Shown here: positions 40,865 to 51,734 of the stretch, in pieces
How positions within the stretch are numbered: position 1 is the stretch's first letter
Layout of the letters: each line of letters begins with the position of its first letter
Source: Sacculina carcini
Taxonomy: Eukaryota > Arthropoda > Thecostraca > Sacculinidae
Direction: 5' to 3'
DNA: 64,000 nt
NCBI GenBank assembly: GCA_916048095.2
Contig: OU696581.1
Span: 3,886,945 to 3,950,944, forward strand
Made by a program: the position numbers and the translations under genes
Notes under the pieces: generated by a model
What the model was told of the DNA's origin: nothing
The model's database searches: none
Seen by the model: the letters and a program-made list of their open reading frames with translations, nothing else

Positions 40865-42254
40865 CTATATATATACATAAAGAAGAAATTATCTGTCTGT
40901 CCGTGTATGTATGCTCAAATATGAGGTGACATAATTGCGCTGGTTCATGGTTCGCTGGTTCAATGATCAGGGGCTTCAAACGCAAACGAAGCGATGGCTC
41001 ATTTTTATGAAATAAAAATGTCCCGCGGGCAGCAATAAAACGTTCAATTTCACCGTGTAGAATAAATTCATATACAATACTAATGGATTTGACTTCATGA
41101 ACCAGAACGGATGGTGTTCGAGTTCTGAATTATTTCGCACGTCGGCCGGGTTTAAATATGAGGGAGCTGAGTGAAATTATTTTGTCAAAATAAAATTAAA
41201 AATAATGGAATTTAAATTTTTTTATTTATTAAGGTTTTTATGAGTTTGCCTTATTTATTTATAATTTGCAATATTTTTATGAATTGTTCCGCACAACGGG
41301 CGGGTTTTAATGCTAGTAATGTTTAATGTTACTATATTATACTGGCGGGCTGCGAGAACATTATTGGTGGGCCGCGTGTTTGATACTAAGAGGGGATGAG
41401 ATGATATATGATAAGATGGGATGGTTGGGTTGGGTTTGGTAGGATTGCGTCAGGATATATTGGGTTTAATATGAATGCGGAATATAATGTATGTATATAA
41501 ATGTATATGAATGTATGTATATGAATTTTTCGGCAGTTAATATTATACTGGTAAAAGTATAATAGTACTTGTGCAAATGATGTTGGGGAATTATGTTAAG
41601 TTATAAATATATATTGGAAATATTCTTATGAAAATGTTTCATTTTTCATCATTTTTCATTATGTCGTGTTTGAGTTCTGAATTATTCCGTACGACGGGCA
41701 GGCTTAAATATGATGCTATTTAAGGGAAATATTTTGTCCAAATATAAATAAAAATATTCACCTATATACTTTTCTATTAGATAAGACTTTTAATGGGGTG
41801 ACTTTTTTCTTTATAATTTGTATCTCTTCTATTTTTAATTGAATATTAATTGTATTCTATTAATTGCTCCGCACGACGGGCGGGTTTCAATGCTAGATAG
41901 TGATGTTAAGTTATCAATATATTTTGGAAACATTATCATGAAAAAGTGTAGTCATTTTTCATTGTTTCGTGTCTGTGTTCTGAATTATTCAGCACGGCGG
42001 GCAGGTTTAAATATGAGGCGGTTTAGGCAAACTAATATAAACATATATATTAAAATATATAAACTTAGACTTTGTTATGGGTTCACTCCACTCTTCTTTA
42101 ATTCATATTCCTTTTCTCTTATGAATTGAATACAAATTGAATAGTATGAATTGTTCCGCACAACGGGCGGGTTTTAATGCTAGAAAGTAAAAAGTAAAAT
42201 AGTACTTAAGCAAATGATGTTGGGGAATGATGTTAAGTAATTTTATATTTTATA

Positions 42255-42293
<39 letters not shown>

Positions 42294-43270
42294 TATATTA
42301 TATAGTATATTATAATATTATAATATAATATATTATAATATATTATAATATATTAATATATATATATACATATATATAAAATATATATATATATATATAT
42401 AATATGATATATAATTTTATATTATTTTAATTTTATTATATTTTATGTATTTTATAAGAATTTTATTGCATGAATTGTTCCGCACGACGGGTGGGTTTGA
42501 AAAAAGTTTTTTATATAAATAAAAATGCTCCTCGGGCAGCAACTATAGACAATAGAACGTCTCCTGTAGAATTCATCCATACACAACACCAATGGATTTG
42601 ACTTCAAGATCCAGAACGGATCGTGTTCGAGTTCTGAATTATTCAGCACGACGGGCGGGTGTGAAAATTCCTAAGGCGGACTGAGGGGAAATATTTTGTC
42701 GAAATCAAAATAATTAAACTTAGAATTTTCAATTGATTAATATTTATATGAGAGTACCCTATTTCATTTTTAATTTTCCATAATTTATGAATTGAATATG
42801 AATTTAATATTATGAATTGCTCCGCACAACGGGCGGGTTTAATGCTAGAAATTATCTGTCTGTCTGTGAATGTATGCTTGAATATGAGGTGACATAATTG
42901 CGCGGGTTCAATGGTATAGATCAGGGGCTTCAAATGCAAACGAAGCGATGGCTCATTTTTATGAAATAAAAATGTCCTGCGGGCAGCAATAAATCGTTCC
43001 ATTTCACCGTGTAGAATGATTCATATACAAAGCTAATGCATTTGACTTCAAGATCCAGAACGGATGGTGTTCGAGTTCTGAATTAATCCGCACGTTGGCC
43101 GGGTTTAAATATGAGGCGGGCTGAGTGAAAATCTTTCGTCAAAATAAAATTAAAAATAATGAAATTTAGACTTTTTAATTGATTAAGGTTTTTATGAGTT
43201 TGCCTTATTTATTTTTAATTTGCAATATTTTTATGAATTGCTCCGCACAACGGGCGGGTTATAATGCTAG
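40865..43270 (+). repeat. Terminal units of the Helitron-type block
   Basis: In order: a type-B unit ending gctag near 41317; a copy of 9834-10765 at 41331-42255; an AT-only microsatellite at about 42255-42440; two more hairpin-ended units; and the final CTAG at 43267-43270. No genes. Confidence 0.65.
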
Positions 43271-44002
43271 TATCATTAATAAAATCATGGAAGTTATTTA
43301 CTGCACGTGCTGAAATACTGCGCACCAGTGGCGGCGCCAGGGGTTTTCCGACTGGGGGCTGAGGGGCTAGGGAAAATATGAGGGGTTTAGGGAGGGGGAT
43401 AGGGAAAATATGCGGGGGCTTGGCGAAACATAGGGTGACTATATTCCGAATGTCTAAAATGAGGACGCTCTTGTGCGCTCGAAAAATTTAGGTTTCATTG
43501 AAAATTTTACCATTCATAAACCCATAACAAATTTTCTGATTGACGTTTTTAGCCAAGGATCAAACCACTACGCACTCGCAGATTCAACATATTGAATTCA
43601 ATCACTCCAAATATGCAAGTCCCGGATTTTTAAACAATTTAGGGCGTGGAACATTCGGGGGTCAACCAACGCCACCTATATACCTAGATGCCACCTAAAT
43701 ATATTTAGGCTGCGTTGTCTACTCCTAGCCCCCTCTTGGCGCCGCCAGTGCTGCGCACCAACGCTAGGCAATTTCACAGTCCGTAATACCAAAAATCGCC
43801 CATGCAGCCAATATGTAGCCGTGACGCTAACTAACGGCAGCAGTTATAATGCAGGCACACTGCACTGATACACTCCCACTGCTCGATCGTAGCTGAATAA
43901 TTCCAGACCAGAATAATCGTATTTAATATACCCGTAATTAGTTAATAATTTACATAATGTATGCGCATATGGAAACTTTAACTGAATGTAGCAAATAATT
44001 GC
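43271..44002. repeat. Segmental tandem duplication, copy 2, distal part
   Basis: Continues the IR upstream flank interrupted at 7626 and matches 4331-5200. It also matches, inverted, about 52120-52490 in the right arm. Confidence 0.8.
43326..43750. mobile_element. hAT-type MITE, copy 2 (425 bp)
   Basis: Same insertion as 4386-4947, duplicated with its surroundings. The termini are CAGTGGCGGCGCC and GGCGCCGCCAGTG, and the 8-bp flanks ctgcgcac (43318-43325 and 43751-43758) match perfectly. It is shorter than copy 1 through an internal deletion. Confidence 0.8.
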
Positions 44003-44968
44003 GCTGCGCTCTCAAACCTTTTTTAGGAAGAAAACGCATCGAATAAATTTGTTCTGTAATCTGCTTGATCTTTTAGCAACGACGATGACGTGTATTCACT
44101 TTTTACCAGTGGCGGCGCCAAGGGGGGGGGGCTTAGGGAATGAAGCCCCCTAAAAATATGACAAGTCCCCCTAAGCCCCCCAAAAATCATAATCATGGAC
44201 ATTAAAATTTCTTACCAATGTAAATGAACTCCTGTAATTCTGCTTCAAATTACAGGAATGAATCAGTGTGCACCAGTCTCTTATTATAATATTATGTAGT
44301 CAGCGTTCGAGTGCAGCTCTTCATGCTTAGCCAAGCCCCCTCAACTTTTTCCTTAGCCCCTACAACTTTTTCTTCAGTCCATCCCCCCTCAGACCCCCCC
44401 AAAGGAAAAAACCTGGCGCCGCCACTACTTTTCACTCGCAAATGTCAACACATGCGAGTGAAATAGCAGGAAAATAAGAGAGTGAAAGGTAGGATACTGG
44501 TTGTAGCGTATCACACGCCCTTCAATGCGCCAGCATCACACGCAGTGGCGCCACTCTCAGACACTGCCAAGGGCCTCCCGTTGGATGATCTCTTGCGGTA
44601 GACCACTGGCACGCATGCCATCGGCGGAAATAACGGGATAGTGCGGGAATCCGCAGTATTTATTTAGATAATTAGCTCCAGGGCATCAATAGACACATCT
44701 GCGCTGCAAGGTAAATTAAGAGCAAGCGAATATGTACGAGGTCTCATGGATGTAAGTTCTCATGGATGTAAGAATGTTGCTGGATGTTGGTTGGTTAATA
44801 AGCAGTCATTGAACAGGCTTTGTCATTAATCTTGCGTCTAGCCAGCAAAAATCCGAACAGCGAGTACGCTTTATTGAGACTCCACTATGTACTAGCTCAC
44901 GGCAGGCGTTTGCAGACGGCAAACACCTGTCGTAACGCCACAATCATGCGGTATTTGGCGCTCGTCTG
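44003..44968. other. Left-arm flank with second MITE, otherwise non-coding
   Basis: Apart from the MITE at 44107-44427, no gene was seen. The part 44410-44760 is absent from the right arm. The part 44760-44968 is the 3' flank of the small protein pseudogene; its inverse at 51538-51730 holds the poly(A) signal. Confidence 0.5.
44107..44427. mobile_element. hAT-type MITE, second family (321 bp)
   Basis: Termini CAGTGGCGGCGCCA and TGGCGCCGCCACTA, flanked by ctttttac (44099-44106) and cttttcac (44428-44435), 7 of 8 matching. The interior is low complexity, with runs of c or g near both ends. No coding capacity. A partial inverted copy lies at about 51735-52000. Confidence 0.75.
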
Positions 44969-45429
44969 CTAAAAGAGACGATGTCCGACGATGGCTATGG
45001 CGCAACTCGAAGCAGCCATAATCTTGACGCTCCTGCTGGCGAGAGCGGATGGTGGACTTGCATCTATGAATACCGGAATAATGTTTCCATTCTCATCTTG
45101 TTTGAACATTTTGTTCAATCCGGCGCCAGTGGCTGCTAGCGTTGCTGCAGACAGTGCATTGTTCAGCATAGCTGGTTTTTTCCACCACCTCCTAGAAACT
45201 TTTTGAGATTCTTTAATGCGTTGGGCGAAAGGTTTTTCAAACTTTTTCCCAGTTTGTTGTACATTTCTCCTTTGAATGCACTTCTAAAAAGACCTTTGAT
45301 TGGTTTTGCGATCGGTGCCGATGAGTCTATCAGCAGCGCAGTCACAAGAAGTACGACTAGTATCTTCCGGGAACCCTGCCAAAATGATACACAAGCAACA
45401 TCAGGATGTATTTGCGCATTTGCGTGCAT
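44969..45429 (-). pseudogene. Small cationic secreted/membrane protein gene, broken left copy
   Basis: Reading leftward from 45429, this matches the intact 147-residue protein at 51094-51537 with about one substitution in ten. A frame change near 45165 splits it into an N-terminal 88-residue and a C-terminal 66-residue frame. Small insertion/deletion differences lie in the glycine-rich hinge and near the N terminus. It belongs to the left arm of the inverted duplication. Function unknown; this copy is presumably dead. Confidence 0.7.
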
Positions 45430-45825
45430 TAAACTGAAATTCAGAAAAGTACGCTACCTGGTGGCCTGAACAAACTTGAAATACTGAAAGGCATTCGGGA
45501 GAGTTTCCTATCAGAGTATCAGTGGTGTAGCTAGGCAATCCGCCTAATGTGCTGCCTTTTCAATGACTAACCTTGGTTTCAATTGAAAACATCACGAGGA
45601 AATTCAGAGCAACACTACGCTAGTGCCGCAAAGGGCACAGTCAAAGTGTGTGAAACACCTTGTCAGCACAACCGCGAATGCTCAAAATGTATTCTAAGGA
45701 AAATCGAAAATTGAGGAGCAATTTAATTAAAAATTGAGGAATCTAAGAAGTAATTTTAGCAAGGGCGTATATTTGGGTCGATGCTCGGGTGATGGCAGCC
45801 ATCATGCATTAGTGCAGGGGTCAGC

Positions 45826-46080
45826 AAACTACGGCCCGCGACGTCGCTATATCCGGCCCGCCGACCATACTTGACTTTGCTTGATAAAATGTCTGGACCT
45901 AGCTTCTTTGATAGATTTCAAGCAAATACACATCTTAGTTTTTTTCACGAAACTCATCCATGATAAACATCAAATGCCTAGTTTGGTCTTTGGCTTATCT
46001 CCCAGAACCTTCATTCTGGCTTACAATTATTGAAAATAATGATTATACGGCCCGCACGCGGCCCGAGTGCGGGCCGAAAT
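45826..46080. mobile_element. hAT-like non-autonomous repeat
   Basis: The left end reads caggggtcagcaaactacgg and continues with cggcccgcgacg. The right side has a matching GC-rich inverted stretch, cggcccgcacgcggcccg, near 46048. CAGGGGTC-type termini followed by CAAACT and CGGCCC are typical of hAT-derived repeats in many animals. Exact right terminus and target duplication were not resolved. Confidence 0.45.
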
Positions 46081-46429
46081 AAGTCATGTATTGTCAGGAA
46101 ACAGCCAACATTCAGGAAACGCTTCGATAATCAACAATGTCTTCTTCACAGACGTGTCTTCATTATAGACATAACAGAGCGCATCAAGCATGTGATGCAC
46201 CGCACACGATCCACAAATGTAGGACTGAGAATATAACAAATGAAAAGTAGATAATTAACCGAAACTGAAAATACGACAAAAGAATCAAAATGTTACTTGG
46301 ATATCAGTATAAAAAAGTTATAATGTAGCAGAAATATAACTAAAATATATTCAGACAGGCGTGCGTGGGCATCACCGCCCCACGCGCGCCTACAAGACGT
46401 CACAACACGACTGCCGCTCAAACAGAACT

Positions 46430-46680
46430 CCCAGCTCACACCGTGACACACGGGAGCACACACGGACACACACACACGCATAGTCCTCACGCCCACCGCC
46501 ACAGCCAATCAGCGGCGAGCCGGTCAATCGTTCGCCGCCGCGGGGCATGCACACTTCACCAAACGCATACATACAAACACATCACCACACAACGCAGACG
46601 CGAACGCAAACGCGAATCACACACACACTAAACCACACACACTCCAGCGCGCTCACACACTCTCGCTCACAATCACACCG
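46430..46680. repeat. CA-rich low-complexity tract
   Basis: Imperfect cacaca and cgcaaacgc runs on the + strand; frames through it are biased artefacts. Confidence 0.7.
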
Positions 46681-48943
46681 CATATAATCAGACCAGTTTT
46701 CTATCTGTCAGTTTACTCAGTTTTTTCGCTCTCTCAGTTTACTTTCGCGTTCTTTTCGCGGCCTGCTTGTGCAGCTGTCGTTAGGCTAATTTATGTGGAA
46801 GGATGGCGTCAGTATTACACTGCGCCTGATATGATTGGCAATGTGTGAAGTAACTTGACAGTTAATTTATGACCTTTTTGTGTGTCTGACTTGAATTAAC
46901 AGATCATGGTAACACGCGTGTGTGGAGTCAGATCGTGTTTAGAAATAGACTGTGTCCTGGTTGTGTAGCCGCGCTGTTTGGCCAACTCGCATTACTTGTG
47001 ACGCATTGAGCCGAAGTCCTGTGGTCGTGGGTATATATACCTGTGTTGTACTGACAATAGGGCGGGATACTGGAGACTGGGACTAGATACTAGATACTGA
47101 GAGAGTGCATAATGAATACTGGGGAGACTATGGAGACTAGAGGCTAGAGATACTGGAGAGACTAGATATTAAGTTTTAGGAATAGCTTTAAGGTAGTAGA
47201 GCTGATTGGTTACTGTAAATACACAATTAGACTACGACTGGGTGACTATTACTTGTTATCGCGGAACACAACAACAAGAGGAACTCAGAAGACTTCACGA
47301 TCAGCCGAACGACGGAGACCAAGATCAACATCTCAACATATTGGTGTTGTTACAATCAGATCAACGTTTGCAACTATTTTCACGGTCATCTTTACTCATA
47401 CATATCAATTTGAAACTGGAATGGTCGACATCGACCGAAGCGCCGTCGAGACCAACAACACTAGAAATACCTGTGGGAAACTGCTAACGAAACTTCCCTT
47501 ATAAACTAAATTGTTTTTGAACACAAGTAAACTACAAAAACCGTCATACAATGATCAAAATACAAACATTAACATATATTTGGTATAGCATGTGGTGCGC
47601 CACGTGTAATTGCGCCTCGCGCCACCTGGCGGTACCTGCCAGAAGCGCAGTGACCTGTGTGTCGTATTGTGTTTGTTCGTGATTGTGCATGTTTGATCTT
47701 GTGTGTATGTTTGTCTGTAATGTCTTGCTCGTCCCTTGTTGTATGCACAAATACAGTCGGTCCAGATAACTCGTCCTATTTGCGTGTAACGCTCCGTGGC
47801 GAGCCAAACGCCACAAGCAAATATCAAAAACACACGCGCATAAAACAGCAAGATAAGCCAAAAATATTCACAGAGAAACACAAAACATGAACGAGCACGA
47901 GAGTAAATGACAAAAGGAAACATGACGTATCTAAAGAGTGCCGAGCGTAATGAGGAATAGGAAGTGGCTGATAGAACAGTACGAGAAGCGAGTTGTACAG
48001 TCGGGGAGCAAAGAAAGAAAAATACTTAGAAGAACAAGATGACTCATTCAAGGCTCGAGGGCAGACAAGAGGACGAGGAGCAGTAGACACAGTGAGGAGA
48101 CCGGAAAAAAAAGAGGGTTGACTAGGGTCGTGAATAGGTATAAAAATAATACAGCAAAGGCGAAAATGAATACGATGAATAATGGGCAGCCAACGAAACT
48201 TAAACAGAAATTGAAATGTATGACGGCAAAAAACGTATATGCTCAAGAATTTACTTCTTCAGTGACATACGAAGAAAAAATGAGGAAAAAGACAAATTAG
48301 AGCAAACAAGAAAAAATTAACTTCACTAGTCAAGTCCTGTTTACGTTAACTGTTTACGTTTACATAAACGATAAAAGTTCATGCCAGCATGGAACATGAA
48401 GGGATAAATATTCCAATAGCAAACATGCTCTAATGATAAACACCAGCATGCTGCAAAAGCAAACCCTATAACTTCAATAAATACCAATAGAGACTTGTCG
48501 ATGTCCCCATTTTCACCAAGCAACTTGTTACTTCACTGCATCCGCGCCATACAGTAGACATGCACCAGTTTGGGTGAAAAACCTTAAAATTCCTTCAAAA
48601 TCCTTACACCATACAGTTAAAAGCCTTTAAATCCCTTCAAAGGCGTCAAATTTTGTATCAAATGCGTCGATGTCCCCATTTTATCTATGCCACCGTTTTA
48701 TCTGTCACACCGCCTAAGGTCCATATTGTGTATGTTTGTACAGGGATGTGTGTGCGTGTGTTTCTGTATGTATGCTTGTGTGGTGCATGTATTGAAACTA
48801 TTTAAGCTGCACCCACATATTCTGAAGACTACTTCTTGTGAGACTGGTTTGCGCTAAAACTTGCATTGGGACATATTTAACCGTGTCTGGTCAACTGCTT
48901 GTCTGCGACTCTCAGCAATACAACGTGTTAGAGTTTGATATCT

Positions 48944-49351
48944 TTAGTGATATCTATTCCCCACAACATCTTTCAGACTAAAAACGAAATGTTTCGAGAT
49001 CCTGGAATATCGTTTGAAATGTATGCCGACACTGTGAACTTTGTTGTCCAGTAGCCCGGGAAAAACCGAAAAAGCAACAAAGCGCTTGAATAATGCGTTT
49101 GGCAGCGCAAACGAAGCTGTACGTAGCGCTCTAAAACCCGTTGATGTGATATGATCTGTTGATTTGATCTGATCTGTTGATGTGACCTGATCTGTTGATG
49201 TGACCTGATCTGATGATGTGACCTGATCTGTTGATGTGTCTGATCCTCCGACACTTATGTATCTACAAGCCCACCATACGTTCGCTACAACTGTATTGTG
49301 AAGCATATAGCTCTCGCAAGCTGCGCCATAAGCATGCCTGCACATCGGCAT
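48944..49351 (-). other. Unrecognised 135-codon frame with in-frame 18-bp repeats
   Basis: On the - strand an open frame spans an array of about six 18-bp units (49140-49245, + strand unit gatctgttgatgtgacct), which reads as a repeated six-residue pattern rich in Thr, Ser, Asp and Gln. The rest has no recognised domain. It could be an exon with an expanded repeat or simply a minisatellite in a fortuitous frame. No splice sites or poly(A) signal could be assigned. Confidence 0.25.
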
Positions 49352-50623
49352 CCATTGCTCAGAGAGGACGTGGTGGTTGCATTATTCTAAGTTTCCATCG
49401 CTTATCATTAACCCAGCATAGTCATAATTTTTGTTACAATACAACATTCTTACCTTTGAATTTGTTCCTAGAATTTCACGGTAAATCGTCAAATTAATAT
49501 TGAAGGCGTATTTGAGAGTGATTAATACGCTGTCATTATTGCGTTGATATCATGTTGACAGACTGAATCGGCGTGTATGAGTGTACACTGTAAACTGATA
49601 CTTATTGAATCTAATACAATCAACACGCATATTATGCAAATGTTTCAAGAACAAGCCCTTGTCGACAAAAAGACTCCTGAACATCTATTAAACAAATATT
49701 CCTTCCAGATTACTACAAATACTCATGTTCCAAGATTCTATGGCGTAGAATCTCCAACGAATACATCTGAAAAGTCTTATATTTTACGACTCCCTTGGAA
49801 TTTACAAACAAACCACTTAATCTGCTAAAACGCGACCATTTAGCTTTCCTTGGCCTATCAGGCCGGAAACAAAGCCATATTTGTAATCTTAGATAGTATG
49901 TTAAGTTTTTATTATATTGTCATTTCTTTGTGATTGGCCTATGCTGAAACACTTTTTACTTAAAAAGGACGCATATATGACACATGCGTTTCAGATCACA
50001 AGATCACAGAACATCACAGATCATTATTCAGAATATATTAGCATAATCATATATTACGCCAATTTTTATAACAATGAGTCAGATGGTTTAGCAATCAGCA
50101 ATAATGATATCGATATCAATGCAATCGATATCTCTTAGAAAAAGTCAAACTGAGCTCTGCTCAGCTTAAAAATGCAATCATTTTCATTGGAGTGTAAAGT
50201 GTTTGATGCTGCGCATACATACACACCGGCGCTCATATAAAAGTATTGTTCAATTAGTTGCGTGCTCAGTTAGGTGCTGTTTTGAAGCACAGGGAGCCCA
50301 CACATATTGCTATATTGTCATCCGCCTTCAACAACAATGCAGGTTAGTCTTGATGTACGTTGCTTCTATCGACGTTGATCAATGACAATTAGTGACCGTT
50401 TGTTGAGCTAAATAACACGGAACGCTGCGTTAAAATATCAAAAATTGCACAAAAAACTTGATCCTGCATTTTTAAAAAAAATTCCACTAAGACATGTAAA
50501 GAACACAGGAAAATCACTCCATTCTGCACAACATACTCAATGTGACAAACGTTTGTACTTTGACATTGAATAATCATTACCACAATACATTTTTGAGCAT
50601 CCGTTGTTGTGTTAGGACCTCGC

Positions 50624-50719
50624 GATTTATAAGACTCAACTGACCGCTCACTGGTGATTTATAAGACTCAACTGACCGCTCACTAGTGATTTATAAGACT
50701 CAACTGACAGCTCACTGGT
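50624..50719. repeat. 32-bp tandem repeat, three copies
   Basis: Three contiguous units beginning gatttataagactcaact, differing at two positions. Within the spacer; no associated gene. Confidence 0.9.
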
Positions 50720-51093
50720 GATGATCAAGGGTGACATTTTAATGCGCTAAAAATCGCAAAAGGTTAGGCGGAAAATTTTGTTAAGATATCGCAAATATTT
50801 CGGTGTAAGGTGATATAAACAATGAAGTTAATCACTAAAAGTTGTGGGTGTAGATCCCGGGTATGGAGGGATATATACCCCCGATAAATTCGCTGGGGGT
50901 ATGAACATGCAATTATAATTGAATTGCAATCAATTATACCCCCGGATAATTCTACTGGGTTATGTTCATTGGGCGTATTGTCATCAAAATCAGCATAGTA
51001 AAAAAGTAACAATACACGACAAATATGTGTGAATGCAATTATATGGAATATACTTTCCATTAATTATTCAGTTTAATACACGCAAATACGCAA

Positions 51094-51537
51094 ATGCATC
51101 CTAATGCTGCTTGTGTATCATTTTGGCAGGGTTCCCGGAAGATACTAGTCGTACTTCTTGTGACTGCGCTGCTCATAGACTCATCGGCTCCGATCGCAAG
51201 ACCAATCAAGGGTCTTTTTAGAAGCGCATTCAAAGGAAAAATGTACAACAGACTGGGAAAAGGCTTGAAAAACCTTTCGCCCAGTGCATTAAAGAATCTC
51301 AAAAAGTTTTTAGGAGGTAATGGAAAGAAAACAGCTATGTTGAACAATGCACTGTCTGCAGCAACGCTAGCAGCCACTGGCGCCGGATTGTACAAAATGT
51401 TCAAACAAGATGAGAATGGAAACTTTATTCCTGTATTCATAAATGCAAGTCCACCATCCTCTCTCGCCAGCTGGAGCGTCAAGATTATGGCTGCTTCGAG
51501 TTGCGCAATAGCCATCGTCGGATATCGTCTCTTTTAG
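51094..51537 (+). CDS. Small cationic, probably secreted or membrane-associated protein
   Basis: An uninterrupted 147-codon frame, conserved (but broken) in the inverted copy at 44969-45429. The family is not recognised. A strongly hydrophobic stretch around residues 16-28, preceded by basic residues, looks like a signal peptide. A lysine/arginine- and glycine-rich part (about 36-78) follows that could form an amphipathic helix. Next come an alanine-rich helix (about 84-103), a linker with prolines, and a hydrophobic C-terminal stretch (about 125-146) ending in Arg-Leu-Phe. A possible 3' splice site (ttttggcag) lies at about 51121-51129, so the true N terminus could come from an upstream exon. 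AATAAA occurs 94 bases after the stop. A lysin-like or antimicrobial role would fit the composition but is only a guess. Confidence 0.6.
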   Translation: MHPNAACVSFWQGSRKILVVLLVTALLIDSSAPIARPIKGLFRSAFKGKMYNRLGKGLKNLSPSALKNLKKFLGGNGKKTAMLNNALSAATLAATGAGLYKMFKQDENGNFIPVFINASPPSSLASWSVKIMAASSCAIAIVGYRLF

Positions 51538-51573
51538 CAGCCGAGCGCCAAATACCGCATTATTGTGGCCTTA

Positions 51574-51606
51574 CGACAGGTGTTTGCCGTCTGCAAACGC
51601 CTGCCG
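51574..51606 (+). other. 3' UTR hairpin of the small protein gene
   Basis: An inverted repeat with arms ggtgtttgc and gcaaacgcc (one G-U pair), extended on both sides, lies just after the stop codon. The inverted left copy keeps the same hairpin near 44897-44935. Its role is unknown. Confidence 0.45.
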
Positions 51607-51630
51607 TGAGCTAGTACATAGTGGAGTCTC

Positions 51631-51636
51631 AATAAA
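51631..51636 (+). terminator. AATAAA polyadenylation signal
   Basis: Canonical hexamer 94 bases after the stop of the small protein gene. In the left copy the same position reads as the inverse of AATAAA or AATAAAGC (about 44870-44877), so the signal predates the duplication. Confidence 0.55.
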
Positions 51637-51734
51637 ACGTACTCGCTGTTCGGATTTTTGCTGGCTAGACGCAAGATAAATGACAAAGCCTGTTCAATGA
51701 CTGCTCATTAACCAACCACCATCCTAGACTAAAG

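Larger units (their letters stand above)
7627..43270 (+). mobile_element. Helitron-type composite insertion, 35.6 kb, non-autonomous
   Basis: The block begins with TCTATATATATAAAAGAG and ends with a GC-rich hairpin (ccgc / gcgg), about nine bases and CTAG. TC at the 5' end, a hairpin near the 3' end, CTRR termini, insertion between A and T and no target duplication are the defining traits of Helitrons. The flanks A7626 and T43271 are adjacent (4330/4331) in the duplicate locus, so both edges are set by comparison. Inside are many head-to-tail repeated units and no reading frame resembling Rep or a PIF1-type helicase. It is therefore a non-autonomous concatemer that grew by internal duplication and nested insertion. 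Confidence 0.75.
45439..51066. other. Spacer between the inverted arms, no convincing gene
   Basis: This 5.6-kb stretch separates the two inverted arms and is not duplicated in the window. It holds a hAT-like repeat (45826-46080), a CA-rich tract (about 46430-46680), a run of related gagact/agatact motifs (about 47060-47180), an 18-bp repeat (about 49140-49245) and a 32-bp triplicate (50624-50719). A TATA-like gggtatatatacc lies at about 47029. Open frames of 60-150 codons occur but none has a recognisable domain or signal. Confidence 0.45.

Noticed and set aside
45520..45560. cagtggtgtagctagg near 45528 as a MITE terminus
   Set aside because: It resembles common MITE ends, but no matching inverted terminus or target duplication was found.
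46365..46631. His/Thr-rich 88-codon frame and overlapping frames on both strands
   Set aside because: They follow the CA-rich tract, and several frames are open at once, as expected for low complexity.
47206..47504. Overlapping 93- and 83-codon frames after a TATA-like gggtatatatacc at about 47029, as a gene or solo LTR
   Set aside because: No recognised domain, no terminal repeat partner and no target duplication found. Left as unassigned spacer.
47555..48246. Hydrophobic - strand frames (122 and 140 codons) as membrane proteins
   Set aside because: They are unrelated to each other or to any family, rich in Phe/Cys as expected for antisense of AC/GA-rich DNA, and lack conserved copies.
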